Origin: a virus | IMG/VR virus record: IMGVR_UViG_3300023257_001119 | Coordinates: 1-20,412 of that record | Direction: 5' to 3' (one strand) | DNA: 20,412 nucleotides | Part shown: positions 5,441-12,840 of the stretch, piece by piece | Layout of the letters: each line of letters opens with the position of its first letter | How positions within the stretch are numbered: the stretch's first letter is position 1 | Notes under the pieces: model-generated | What the model was told of the DNA's origin: nothing | Databases searched by the model: none | Seen by the model: only the letters and a program-made list of their open reading frames with translations | Made by a program: the position numbers and the translations under genes

Positions 5441-6827
5441 TTTTAACTTTGAAGTTCTTGGATTAGAACCTGTTGGAAATTATAGTAAGACACTTAAAGA
5501 ATTAGCGAATTTTATAGAAAGAAGGAAGAATAAGTTTAAGCTTATCTTATTACCCCGTGGACACCTAAAGAGTACAATCGTAACTGTTGGGAGTACGGTA
5601 CAGGCTATTGCGGAAGACAAGAGTAGTCGAACCCTAATCTGTTCCGCCACCTATTCAATGGCCGTTTCATTTCTCAACCAGATCAAGAAGACCCTAGCCT
5701 ATAACGAAGATTTCAAGAAGTATTATGGGCATCTGTCAAGAGACGCTTCTAGGTGGAGCGAGAATCAGATTGATGTAAAAGATCCAGAGGATTCTTATAC
5801 CACCAAAGAACCAACAGTGACAGTTATGGGTATTGATGGCAACCTTGTTTCTCAGCATTATGATAGAATAATACTGGACGATGTTGTCAGTCGCTCGAAT
5901 ACAGGGACAAAGGATCAGATTGATAAGGTAAAACTAGCATACAAGGATATGCTTGATCTTTTAGAGCCAGGAGGAGAGCTTATAGTAATTGGGACAAGAT
6001 GGCATTATGATGATTTGTATGGTGCGATCCTTGGAGACAATGATAATCCAGATGAACATTTGGGGAACAATTTCTTAACCTTTACAAGACAGGCCGTAAC
6101 GAACGGTGACTTAGAGAAGGGTAAGATTTTATGGCCGGCAAAGTTTACGAGAGAGAAGTTGAACGATCTCTATATTGCAAAAGGCCCATATGAATTTTCT
6201 TGTCAATACCAGAATGAGCCGGTGGATGATGAGAACGCAACTTTCAAAAAGAGCTGGTTCAAATACTATGATACCGACATGCTTCGGGGCAGAAACCTAA
6301 GAACAGTTCTAGCAGTTGACCCCGCCATTTCACTAAAGAAAGAAGCCGACTATACAGCAATGGTGGTTCTTTCAAAGGACCAATTTGGATATGAATATAT
6401 AAGAGATATTGTGAGGGCAAAGTTCACACCAAAACAAATGATTGACAATATTTTTAAGCTCTATGAGAAGTGGCATCCCACTTCTATAGGGATTGAGATG
6501 GTTGCATTTCAGAAAGCTCTGCAATACTTTATACATGATGAGATGCAGAAAAGGCGGCTTAGGCTACCAATAGAAGAACTGCGTCCAGACAGGGGAGATT
6601 CAAAGGAAATAAGGATTAGAAGGCTACAACCAAAGTATGCTTCTGGTTCAATTTGGCATGATAGACTATTGCCGCACACGGCTCATTTAGAGGACGAGTT
6701 GGTAAGGTTTCCAAAGGCCCCACATGATGACATCATTGATGCTCTTGCATATGCAGACGGAATGTCCATAAGACCTTCTAAGAGAAAAAAAGACGAAGAT
6801 AATAAAAAATCCACATACCTATACTAA
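5349..6827 (+). CDS. terL: Terminase large subunit (packaging ATPase and nuclease)
   Basis: The 492-residue size is typical. The ATPase domain has a deviant Walker A, PRGHLKST (69-76), a Walker B strand DRIILDDVV (172-180, acids D177/D178), and a coupling motif VIGTRWH (213-219). The RNase H-like nuclease domain has the first metal-binding acid in LAVDPAIS (D324), the second in GIEMVAF (E383) and the third in HDDIIDALAYAD (D461/D464). The protein cuts concatemeric DNA and drives it through the portal into the prohead. ATG 5349 starts a good helix (LEEAIIQEELTSKELEAKKY) although it lies inside the upstream ORF. It joins the portal gene by TAATG, the usual terminase-portal order. The call is firm; the packaging type cannot be told. 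Confidence 0.95.
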   Translation: MNREQLEEAIIQEELTSKELEAKKYLKSLYDFNFEVLGLEPVGNYSKTLKELANFIERRKNKFKLILLPRGHLKSTIVTVGSTVQAIAEDKSSRTLICSATYSMAVSFLNQIKKTLAYNEDFKKYYGHLSRDASRWSENQIDVKDPEDSYTTKEPTVTVMGIDGNLVSQHYDRIILDDVVSRSNTGTKDQIDKVKLAYKDMLDLLEPGGELIVIGTRWHYDDLYGAILGDNDNPDEHLGNNFLTFTRQAVTNGDLEKGKILWPAKFTREKLNDLYIAKGPYEFSCQYQNEPVDDENATFKKSWFKYYDTDMLRGRNLRTVLAVDPAISLKKEADYTAMVVLSKDQFGYEYIRDIVRAKFTPKQMIDNIFKLYEKWHPTSIGIEMVAFQKALQYFIHDEMQKRRLRLPIEELRPDRGDSKEIRIRRLQPKYASGSIWHDRLLPHTAHLEDELVRFPKAPHDDIIDALAYADGMSIRPSKRKKDEDNKKSTYLY

Positions 6828-9010
6828 TGGCACTTACGAAACAGACGATTAAGGAAATAGCAAGTAGCTCTGGTTATACACCAAGTGATGCTCAAATGGA
6901 AAAGATACTTTGGGTTTCCCAGAGACTCGACCAGATGGACGGGGATTACCGTCAAGCCAAAGAAAAAGAGTGGAGAAGCGCAGATGACGCATACAAACCT
7001 CCTAGAAGTGAAAATACGGGATGGGAATCCAAGATTGTTCCTCCTCTAACAACTTCAATTATTGAGGCAGAAATATCACATATTATTGAGTACGACACCA
7101 CTCCGCTATTAGTTGGGAGAACACCAGGAGACGATAAATTCGCTGCTATAAAGCAGAAGATTTTAGAGTATACAAAGGATAAAGGCAAGTTTAAATATCA
7201 GCTTTTCCTAATTTTAAAAAGTATGCTTATCAGGGGAGATGGTATTGGATACGAGTTTGTATATAGAGATGCTAGGAAAGTTCAGGTTCCTAAGGGTCTT
7301 GATAAAAAGGGAAACATTGAATACGAGGAGGTAGATAAGGTTTTCTTTGAACTTCCTTATTTAAAATATGTTCCACTAGAGGATGTATACTTTGACGAAA
7401 CAGCACTGGCTTTACGAGGGCCTGATGGATGTAAGGACGCTATTTATGTAAAGTATTATCAACTAGAGGACTTTAAAAACACATTTAGGGGCAGCAAAGA
7501 TCCACTCGGAAACGCAAAGTTTGTTCGGGGTGGGGGAGAGATTGTAAAGAACTATACCTTTAAAAGGGGCGAGGAACAAGGGGAGTTAGTTGAGGTATTA
7601 GAATATTGGAATAGGGGAATTCCCTATGATGCAAAATGGGTTGTTGCAAATGGAGTCTTACTTGAGAATGGGCCTAATCCATACGACCATAAAGAACTGC
7701 CATTTATTAAAGTATGCGATGTTCCGGAATTAAACTCTTTCTACTCTACAGGAGAAGCAGAGCTTTTAAGAGATATTCAAAAAGAGATAACTACAATCCG
7801 TCGAATGAGACTTGATCGTCAACATTTGCAGATTGATAAAATGTTCCTGGTTGGCGATAGCGAGACAAGCATTGATGACGATGAGTTGACAGTAAGGCCA
7901 CATGGAATCTTCCATGTAGCAGATGTGAATAATGTTAAAGCCCTTGAATATTCGGACATTAAACCTTCCGCTTATCAAGAAGAAGATCGGTTAAAAGAAG
8001 ACGCCACCAAGGTTACAGGAATGGACGATAGGATGCAGTCCTCGTCATCTTCTTCTGCAAGAACCGCTACAGAGGCTGCAATTTTAAAGGAAGCAACCTT
8101 ACAAAGATTGCGCACAAAGTTATTCTTACTAGAAATCGACACTCTTGTGGATTTTACAAGACTAAGGGAATCCAATATGCGACAGTATATGAGGGAACCC
8201 AAACTAGTTAGAATCCTTGGGGAGAAAGGATCTCAGGTTTACAAGGACGCTGTTAATACAGCAAAGAAAGAAAGTCTTTTGGCAATGCAAGGGGAAGAGG
8301 CTTATAGAAAAGAATATAATACCATTCCAATTGAGGGAGAAAGATTCTATAAAGACAAAGAATCCGGGGATATACAATCAGAAAAGATTGAAGGAAGATC
8401 GTTCTTACAAATTCTTCCCGAATACTTAGATCCAGAAATGGATGTAAGATACCAGGCTGCACCAGATTTACCAGTTTCTAAGGCACTGGATGCACAGAGG
8501 TTTTCAGAAGTGTATCAAAGCCTTGTCAAGAATCAATCATATGATCCTGCAAAGTTAGGAGCAGAACTATTGAGGGTCAATGGTAAAGATGCAGACGAGT
8601 TCAAGGCACAGGGACAAGGAGAGAGTGTACCGTCAGAAGATGTTGCAGACATACAGAAACTTGTTGATCTTGCTTCTCAAGAGAATGAGGATATGATGAA
8701 CGGTACAGACGTACTCTCAACACCATATGCTACAAGTAAACACACAGAGATACATTACGCATTTATGGAAAGTCCTGATTTTGTAAACGAAAAGGATCTT
8801 ACAATAATGAGTATATTCACACAACATGTTCTGGGTGAAGCCAAGGCACAAAAACAAAGAGGTGAGGCAAGTATTGCAAACGCTCCTGTTGGAGCCGATG
8901 GGGGAGTAGCTCCACAAGGAGTAGACCCAACATTGAAGTCTCTACTTCCAGACCAAATTCAAGGCGGGGGAGAAGTTGAATCACTAGAACCACCAAGAAG
9001 AAATAGATGA
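6827..9010 (+). CDS. Portal protein (P22-like size)
   Basis: This 727-residue protein directly follows the large terminase gene through a TAATG overlap. Supporting stretches are EWRSADDAYKPPRSENTGWE near residue 50, VPPLTTSIIEAEISHIIEYD, a helix-rich core LLRDIQKEITTIRRMRLDR, HGIFHVADVNNVKALEYSD, and SSSSSSARTATEAAILKEAT near residues 405-424, where the A-R-T-A-T-E-A signature is common in portal proteins. The length is close to that of the P22 portal (725 residues). The C-terminal 120 residues are charged and glycine/glutamine-rich and may form a barrel or disordered tail. The dodecameric portal sits at one capsid vertex, binds the terminase and forms the DNA channel. It ends in an ATGA overlap with the next gene. 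Confidence 0.9.
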   Translation: MALTKQTIKEIASSSGYTPSDAQMEKILWVSQRLDQMDGDYRQAKEKEWRSADDAYKPPRSENTGWESKIVPPLTTSIIEAEISHIIEYDTTPLLVGRTPGDDKFAAIKQKILEYTKDKGKFKYQLFLILKSMLIRGDGIGYEFVYRDARKVQVPKGLDKKGNIEYEEVDKVFFELPYLKYVPLEDVYFDETALALRGPDGCKDAIYVKYYQLEDFKNTFRGSKDPLGNAKFVRGGGEIVKNYTFKRGEEQGELVEVLEYWNRGIPYDAKWVVANGVLLENGPNPYDHKELPFIKVCDVPELNSFYSTGEAELLRDIQKEITTIRRMRLDRQHLQIDKMFLVGDSETSIDDDELTVRPHGIFHVADVNNVKALEYSDIKPSAYQEEDRLKEDATKVTGMDDRMQSSSSSSARTATEAAILKEATLQRLRTKLFLLEIDTLVDFTRLRESNMRQYMREPKLVRILGEKGSQVYKDAVNTAKKESLLAMQGEEAYRKEYNTIPIEGERFYKDKESGDIQSEKIEGRSFLQILPEYLDPEMDVRYQAAPDLPVSKALDAQRFSEVYQSLVKNQSYDPAKLGAELLRVNGKDADEFKAQGQGESVPSEDVADIQKLVDLASQENEDMMNGTDVLSTPYATSKHTEIHYAFMESPDFVNEKDLTIMSIFTQHVLGEAKAQKQRGEASIANAPVGADGGVAPQGVDPTLKSLLPDQIQGGGEVESLEPPRRNR

Positions 9011-9312
9011 AGGATATAAAAAAGGACTTAACAAAATACGACAAAAAGGCTTTACAGCAATTTGTACGGCTTGCAGAAAGCCCTTTATGGGATCCTGTAC
9101 TAGAATGGATTGATGAATACATGAAGCATCAAGCCACAAACTCATTGAAGTTAGATAGTACAAGTCCAGACCTCTCGCCACTACACGCCCAATATAAGGG
9201 AAGGGTGCTTAGTGTTAAAAGATTGAGAGATCTTGTCCAGAACTCAGCAGACATAATAGACCAGTCTTCCAAGAAGGCTAAAGGCCAAGTAAAGGAGAAA
9301 AATCTTTACTAG
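9007..9312 (+). CDS. Small helical protein between portal and scaffold genes
   Basis: This 101-residue basic protein is coupled to the portal gene by an ATGA overlap. It is predicted helical: DLTKYDKKALQQFVRLAESP, LWDPVLEWIDEYMKHQATNS, then VKRLRDLVQNSADIIDQSSK and a lysine-rich end. I recognise no named family. Small proteins at this position in phage head operons are often unknown virion or morphogenesis factors, so a role in head assembly is inferred from position only. The 98 bases that follow it hold no further gene. Confidence 0.7.
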   Translation: MKDIKKDLTKYDKKALQQFVRLAESPLWDPVLEWIDEYMKHQATNSLKLDSTSPDLSPLHAQYKGRVLSVKRLRDLVQNSADIIDQSSKKAKGQVKEKNLY

Positions 9313-9410
9313 TTGCATTTCAGAAAACAAACCCCTATTTTTAAAAACGATAATATATTAGATCGGGATAACCAACAGGCCCCTAGGTAATATGATACAG
9401 GGATAATCTT

Positions 9411-10223
9411 ATGACCCCGAAGAAGGTAACAGAAATGTTAAACAAAGACGAACAGGAACAGAACGAACAGAACGAAGAAGAAGGTTCCAAAAGCACCCCC
9501 GATAATACTCAGAACGGACAAGGTGAAGAACAAGAGTTGATACTCGGCAAATTTAAAACTCAGGCAGACTTGGAGAAATCCTATACAGAGCTTGAAAAGA
9601 AACAGGGTGGATTTGCAGACGTAGAGAGAGAGCGAGACGAATATCGCAAATATGCCACCCAAGTCCAACCAGTAATCAACCAGATTGAAAACGACGAAGA
9701 CCTTGCAAATATTATAAGGGAGAAGATGGGACTAAAAGTTGAGAAAACTGAACTAAAAGAACAGCCTCAAGTAGAAGTTCAAGAAATCAAACAGAGATTG
9801 GATAGGGTTGAATCGAGAGATCGAGTGAACGTTGTACAAGACTTTGAAAAGAAATATGGAATTGACTCACTCGAAGAGGGTGCACGAAAGGAAATAAGAA
9901 GTAAGATCGAAGGAAGATTAAATAGATGGGGTAAATCCGCAAGAAGCGGAAACTCTAATGGATTGGCAGGACATCTAGAAGATGCATATGCTCTGGAAAA
10001 TAATAGTAAACAGATTGAACAGGCCCGAAATGAGGCTATTATTAAAACAAAGCAGAACGAATTAGGTATCTCAGCAGATGGGAACTCAGTAAAAATGGGT
10101 TCAACGACAGAGGTAACATTATCACCAGAAGAGCGAGAGACAGCCAGAAAGCAAGGAATTGCTGACAAAGACTATCTTGCAGCAAAAACAGAGATAATGA
10201 AAGAAAAGGGCTTGATAAAATAG
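9411..10223 (+). CDS. Scaffold-like head assembly protein
   Basis: The 270-residue protein is strongly charged and mostly helical. Residues 1-45 are acidic, glutamine/asparagine-rich and probably disordered. Then comes LILGKFKTQADLEKSYTELE (about 43-62), a pattern (G-K-[FY]-K-[ST]-x-x-[DE]-L-x-x-[AS]-Y-x-x-L-[EQ]) that I know from many phage scaffold or capsid assembly proteins, followed by coiled-coil-like segments to about residue 200. The C-terminus is basic (KTEIMKEKGLIK), where scaffold proteins often contact the coat. It lies between the portal and capsid genes, where scaffold genes are expected. AGGGA lies about 8 bases before ATG 9411. Scaffold would fill the prohead and be expelled or cleaved before packaging. 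Confidence 0.8.
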   Translation: MTPKKVTEMLNKDEQEQNEQNEEEGSKSTPDNTQNGQGEEQELILGKFKTQADLEKSYTELEKKQGGFADVERERDEYRKYATQVQPVINQIENDEDLANIIREKMGLKVEKTELKEQPQVEVQEIKQRLDRVESRDRVNVVQDFEKKYGIDSLEEGARKEIRSKIEGRLNRWGKSARSGNSNGLAGHLEDAYALENNSKQIEQARNEAIIKTKQNELGISADGNSVKMGSTTEVTLSPEERETARKQGIADKDYLAAKTEIMKEKGLIK

Positions 10224-10240
10224 ATTAGAAATATAAAGCT

Positions 10241-10789
10241 ATGGCAAGGTTTGAATTTAGAAAACATTTGCTCGGAGCAATAAACACAGTCACATTACCA
10301 TTTACAATCGCAAATTCAGTTACGGTTACTAAAGGTGGAGCAGTTTACATCGATGGCGATGGATATGCAATCCCTTGTACAGCAGGTTCGCTTGTTGCAG
10401 GTATCGTAATGGCAATTACAGATAAAAATGGTATTGACTTAGGAAACACAAGTGAGACATTGGACGGTACATATACCGCACAATCTGGCTCAACCAATGG
10501 AAGCTACTTATCAGCAGATGATAACGAAACTGTCCTAAAAATTACAGTTCACGTAGCATTAGACCCTTATGCAATGTATAAAAACGATGCAGATGGAAGT
10601 CTATCGCAAGGAGATGTATTGCAATTTGGTAACTTGATTAGTGCTTATCAGTTAGATGCCACGGATTTTGATTCCCCAACGGGTGGTCAATTTCAATGTA
10701 TGGCACTTGACCCTGATTCCGAGAGTGATGATTCAATGGGACTATTCCGCATTGCGGAGTCACAATTGTTCCCTTACGCACAACGATAA
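10241..10789 (+). CDS. Probable head decoration or capsid-associated protein
   Basis: This 182-residue beta-rich protein sits immediately before the major capsid gene. The first half (INTVTLPFTIANSVTVTKGG, AVYIDGDGYAIPCTAGSLVA, GIVMAITDKNG) resembles capsid decoration proteins of the lambda gpD/Shp type, which have short strands and many small residues. The second half is acidic, rich in aspartate and serine (LDPDSESDDSMG), and ends RIAESQLFPYAQR. Such proteins bind the mature capsid surface and stabilise it. The assignment rests on position and composition; a minor capsid or head-fibre protein is possible. No signal peptide is seen. The Shine-Dalgarno site is weak (AGAAAT region upstream). 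Confidence 0.6.
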   Translation: MARFEFRKHLLGAINTVTLPFTIANSVTVTKGGAVYIDGDGYAIPCTAGSLVAGIVMAITDKNGIDLGNTSETLDGTYTAQSGSTNGSYLSADDNETVLKITVHVALDPYAMYKNDADGSLSQGDVLQFGNLISAYQLDATDFDSPTGGQFQCMALDPDSESDDSMGLFRIAESQLFPYAQR

Positions 10790-10806
10790 ATTAGTAGAAA
10801 AGATTA

Positions 10807-11730
10807 ATGGCAAGGAGAAATGATTTTGGAGATTTATTAGAACCAGGATTTAGAAAGATTTTCGATGATAAATTCAGCGAAATTCCTTTACAATTCCCAA
10901 GTGTGTTCACAATAAATTCTTCAAGCAAGCAGGATGAGAAAGATTCTGCCGTATCTGGATTTGGATTGTTAACGGAAACTGCTGAGCAGGATCCAATAAC
11001 GTACGAAGATCCATTACAAATGTTCAATGTTTCTTATGTTCATAAGAAATATACGAAGGGCTTCAAGGTCTCGAGAGAGATGCAAGAAGATGACCAATAT
11101 ATGGTTATGAACAAGAAACCTGCAGCTCTTGGTAGAGCTTCAAGGAGAACTGCCGAATATTATGCGGCACAAAACTTCAATAATGCGTTCAATACCGACT
11201 ATACAGGCGGAGACTCGAAGCCTTTGGCTTCAACATCTCATCCACGTGCAGACGGGGGTACAGCTCAAAGTAATGCTAATGCATCAGGAATTGTTCTCAA
11301 TGAGACCAACCTAGAGACAGCGGCACTTGCAATGAGGGGACAAAAAGATGATAAAGGAATGAAGATTATGGCAAAAGCCAAAACAATCGTTGTTCCACCT
11401 GCTCTTGAAAAAGAAGCAAAAATTATTGTCGGATCAAACCTAAGATCGGGACAAACGTCAACAGGAAACGTTAATGATCTAAATGTCTATAAAGGACAAT
11501 ACGAGATCAAAGTTCTTGACTATTTATCAAGTGAAACCGCATGGTTCTTGATGGATGGGGCTCTTGATGAGTTGAATTGGTTCTGGAGAATAAAACCGGA
11601 ATTTAAGCAAGGTAATGCATTCGATAATGACGAAGCATTGTATAAGGTTCGAGAAAGATTTTCAAGCGGCTGGTCCGATTGGAGAGGTTTCTGGGGATCG
11701 AAAGGTGACGCTGGTTCTTATACCGACTAA
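10807..11730 (+). CDS. Major capsid protein (HK97 fold)
   Basis: The 307-residue product follows the scaffold-like and decoration-like genes. The N-terminal arm (FGDLLEPGFRKIFDDKF, ending LQFPSVFTINSSSKQDEKDS) is followed by VSYVHKKYTKGFKVSREMQE, a core strand-helix pattern, then RTAEYYAAQNFNNAFNTDYT with TSHPRADGGTAQSN, features I associate with phage major capsid proteins of the Mu gpT-like group. Later segments LNETNLETAALAMRGQKDDK and IVVPPALEKEAKIIVGSN match the HK97-fold P-domain helix and strand (the V-P-P-x-L-E pattern is typical). WFWRIKPEFKQGNAFDNDEA and RERFSSGWSDWRGFWG close the A-domain. No protease gene is seen, so maturation cleavage is unlikely in this window. A GC hairpin follows directly. 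Confidence 0.9.
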   Translation: MARRNDFGDLLEPGFRKIFDDKFSEIPLQFPSVFTINSSSKQDEKDSAVSGFGLLTETAEQDPITYEDPLQMFNVSYVHKKYTKGFKVSREMQEDDQYMVMNKKPAALGRASRRTAEYYAAQNFNNAFNTDYTGGDSKPLASTSHPRADGGTAQSNANASGIVLNETNLETAALAMRGQKDDKGMKIMAKAKTIVVPPALEKEAKIIVGSNLRSGQTSTGNVNDLNVYKGQYEIKVLDYLSSETAWFLMDGALDELNWFWRIKPEFKQGNAFDNDEALYKVRERFSSGWSDWRGFWGSKGDAGSYTD

Positions 11731-11741
11731 ACCTACAGTTT

Positions 11742-11772
11742 GGGCCGGGGCAACCCGGCTCTTAGCTTATTT
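11742..11772 (+). terminator. GC hairpin with GCAA tetraloop after the capsid gene
   Basis: GCCGGG (11744-11749), GCAA (11750-11753) and CCCGGC (11754-11759) form a 6-bp stem, extended by one G-U and one G-C pair, with a stable GNRA tetraloop. The downstream stretch TCTTAGCTTATTTT is only moderately T-rich. It may be a partial intrinsic terminator that lowers transcription after the highly expressed capsid gene, or a 3' structure that stabilises the capsid mRNA. Confidence 0.6.
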
Positions 11773-11785
11773 TAACTAGAGGATT

Positions 11786-12295
11786 ATGGCAAAGAAAGAA
11801 GTAAAGAAAAAAGAAGCGGTGGTAGAAGAGGAAAAGATTCCTGGTACTACTTCAACAAGTACACCAACAACAACTAGTACTTTAACGAGCAAAACTACAT
11901 TACCAAATAAAACAGAAGAGATAATTTCGGTAAACGTTACAACTAATGAGGAAGAGGTTGTAGAACATAAGATTCCAAAGGGGGTCTTTATTTTAAAAAA
12001 TCCCGCAAAAGGTAATATTGATATTGCTTACGAGGGGAAAATCTATAAACTAGGCTCAGGAGAAGAGAGACTGTTTAATGAAGAGGTTGGATCTTTCTTG
12101 AAGGAAAGATACCCATTCTTGAAAAGATCTGAATTAACAGCAAAGAATATGGATATAATTGCGGAGGCAGAATCCCAAGTATCTCCATTGACATTTAAGA
12201 AACAAAAGAAAAGGGGAACATTTGATCCCAACATATACGACAAGAAGCTAGGGCTTACGGGTAAAGGTGTTGAGGACGATAACTTAAAAGGATAA
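11786..12295 (+). CDS. Head-completion-like protein with a short Thr/Ser linker
   Basis: This 169-residue protein starts at ATG 11786 behind AGAGG. Residues 1-18 are lysine/glutamate-rich. A Thr/Ser linker of about 24 residues follows (TTSTSTPTTTSTLTSKTT). Residues 60-115 form a small domain, IPKGVFILKNPAKGNIDIAY then EGKIYKLGSGEERLFNEEVG and FLKERYPFLKRSE, which resembles short proteins often encoded after the major capsid gene (the K-x-Y-x-L-x-x-G-E-E-R-x-[VF]-x-x-x-V and RYPFL patterns). The basic C-terminal tail is probably disordered. It is the first of three neighbouring late proteins with Thr/Ser stretches. A role in head completion or connection is inferred from position. Confidence 0.65.
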   Translation: MAKKEVKKKEAVVEEEKIPGTTSTSTPTTTSTLTSKTTLPNKTEEIISVNVTTNEEEVVEHKIPKGVFILKNPAKGNIDIAYEGKIYKLGSGEERLFNEEVGSFLKERYPFLKRSELTAKNMDIIAEAESQVSPLTFKKQKKRGTFDPNIYDKKLGLTGKGVEDDNLKG

Positions 12296-12325
12296 GAGAA
12301 ATCCTCTAAACTCTAAAGCGATATT

Positions 12326-12739
12326 ATGATTCAACACATAGAAGACCAAAACGGACATGTTATGCCAGTTGATGGTTACACGGATCCAACAACAGGCAAG
12401 ACTTATGCCTATGCTCATCACATGACAACGACGAGTACAAGCACAAGTACAAGTACATCAACAAGTACATCAACAAGTACAACTACAACGTCCAGCAGTA
12501 CGACAACAAGTACAAGTACTTCAACAAGTACAACTACAAGTACGACAACTACATCGAGTAGTACAAGTACTTCAACAAGTACAAGTACTTCAACAAGTAC
12601 AACTACAAGTACGACAACTACATCGAGTAGTACAAGTACTTCAACAAGTACAACTACAAGTACTACTACAAGTACGTCAACAAGTACAAGTACATCAACA
12701 ACTACAACGAGTTCTAGCACCACAACTACACTTCTTTAG
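12326..12739 (+). CDS. Short protein made mainly of a Thr/Ser tract; possible N-terminal half of a split gene
   Basis: The 137-residue product has about 33 ordinary residues (MIQHIEDQNGHVMPVDGYTD, then PTTGKTYAYAHHM) followed by about 100 residues that are almost only threonine and serine, with recurring TTTTSSST blocks, and ends TTTTLL just before TAG. In the fibre-like gene at 18056 each Thr/Ser tract ends in TTTL or TTTTL and then leads into a folded domain; here the same boundary leads straight to a stop. This suggests that the downstream domain is missing or now lies beyond the inserted cassette. Such tracts could be flexible stalks or glycan acceptors. The N-terminal segment is not recognised; it may be a virion-anchoring peptide. 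Confidence 0.6.
   Translation: MIQHIEDQNGHVMPVDGYTDPTTGKTYAYAHHMTTTSTSTSTSTSTSTSTSTTTTSSSTTTSTSTSTSTTTSTTTTSSSTSTSTSTSTSTSTTTSTTTTSSSTSTSTSTTTSTTTSTSTSTSTSTTTTSSSTTTTLL
12425..12730 (+). repeat. Thr/Ser-coding repeat tract 1 (about 306 bp)
   Basis: The tract is built from ACAAGT, ACTTCA, ACAACT and similar six-base units coding Thr-Ser and Thr-Thr. All four Thr codons and several Ser codons are used. It keeps an open frame on the sense strand and also yields a long Val/Leu/Asp-rich shadow frame on the other strand. Confidence 0.9.
12511..12648 (+). repeat. Perfect 69-bp tandem duplication inside tract 1
   Basis: Bases 12511-12579 and 12580-12648 are identical, checked base by base. Identity at offset 69 extends a few bases further on both sides. 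The unit encodes 23 residues, so gain or loss keeps the frame. Perfect identity suggests a recent event. Confidence 0.92.
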
Positions 12740-12748
12740 TCAATCCTC

Positions 12749-12777
12749 TTGACATTAGTTTCGATGTGTGTTAGTAT
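12749..12777 (+). promoter_or_regulatory. Sigma70-like promoter
   Basis: A perfect TTGACA (12749-12754) is followed after 17 bases by TAGTAT (12772-12777), which matches TATAAT at 4 of 6 positions. It begins 10 bases after the stop of the Thr/Ser gene. Transcription would start near 12784 and meet the terminator at 12799-12830 almost at once, giving a leader of roughly 40-45 bases. Confidence 0.5.
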
Positions 12778-12798
12778 AAAACAACTCTAATAGTAAAT

Positions 12799-12830
12799 AA
12801 ACCTTACCTTCGGGTAGGGTTTTTATTTTT
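12799..12830 (+). terminator. Intrinsic terminator with TTCG tetraloop
   Basis: ACCTTACC (12801-12808) pairs with GGTAGGGT (12813-12820) over 8 bp with one G-U pair around a TTCG loop. Flanking AA/TT pairs extend the stem, and the tail is TTTTATTTTT. It is a textbook rho-independent terminator. It ends the late head transcript just before the glycosyltransferase genes and could also attenuate transcription from the promoter at 12749. Confidence 0.9.
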
Positions 12831-12840
12831 AATAAGTATC

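Noticed and set aside
8217-8429. Alternative + frame ORF of 70 codons inside the portal gene
   Set aside because: The portal frame is continuous and plausible here; the alternative frame is rich in Arg/Lys with no recognisable pattern.
9313-9410. Possible promoter in the 98-base gap before the scaffold-like gene (TATGAT at 9391)
   Set aside because: The -10-like hexamer has no -35 at a suitable distance, and the start point would leave almost no leader before the ATG. No convincing terminator or ORF is seen in this gap.
9779-10168. Antisense ORF of 129 codons inside the scaffold-like gene
   Set aside because: It lies fully within a well-supported gene, has shadow-like Ser/Phe/Leu composition and no promoter or ribosome-binding site.
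12418-12723. Antisense ORF of 101 codons rich in Val, Leu and Asp
   Set aside because: It is the reverse-strand shadow of the Thr/Ser codons (ACA/AGT read as GTT/ACT-type codons) with no start signals; the same holds for the 240-codon antisense ORF at 19009-19731.
12425-12730. CRISPR array or diversity-generating retroelement variable region
   Set aside because: The repeats are in-frame coding units without spacers, and no Cas or reverse transcriptase gene is present in the window.
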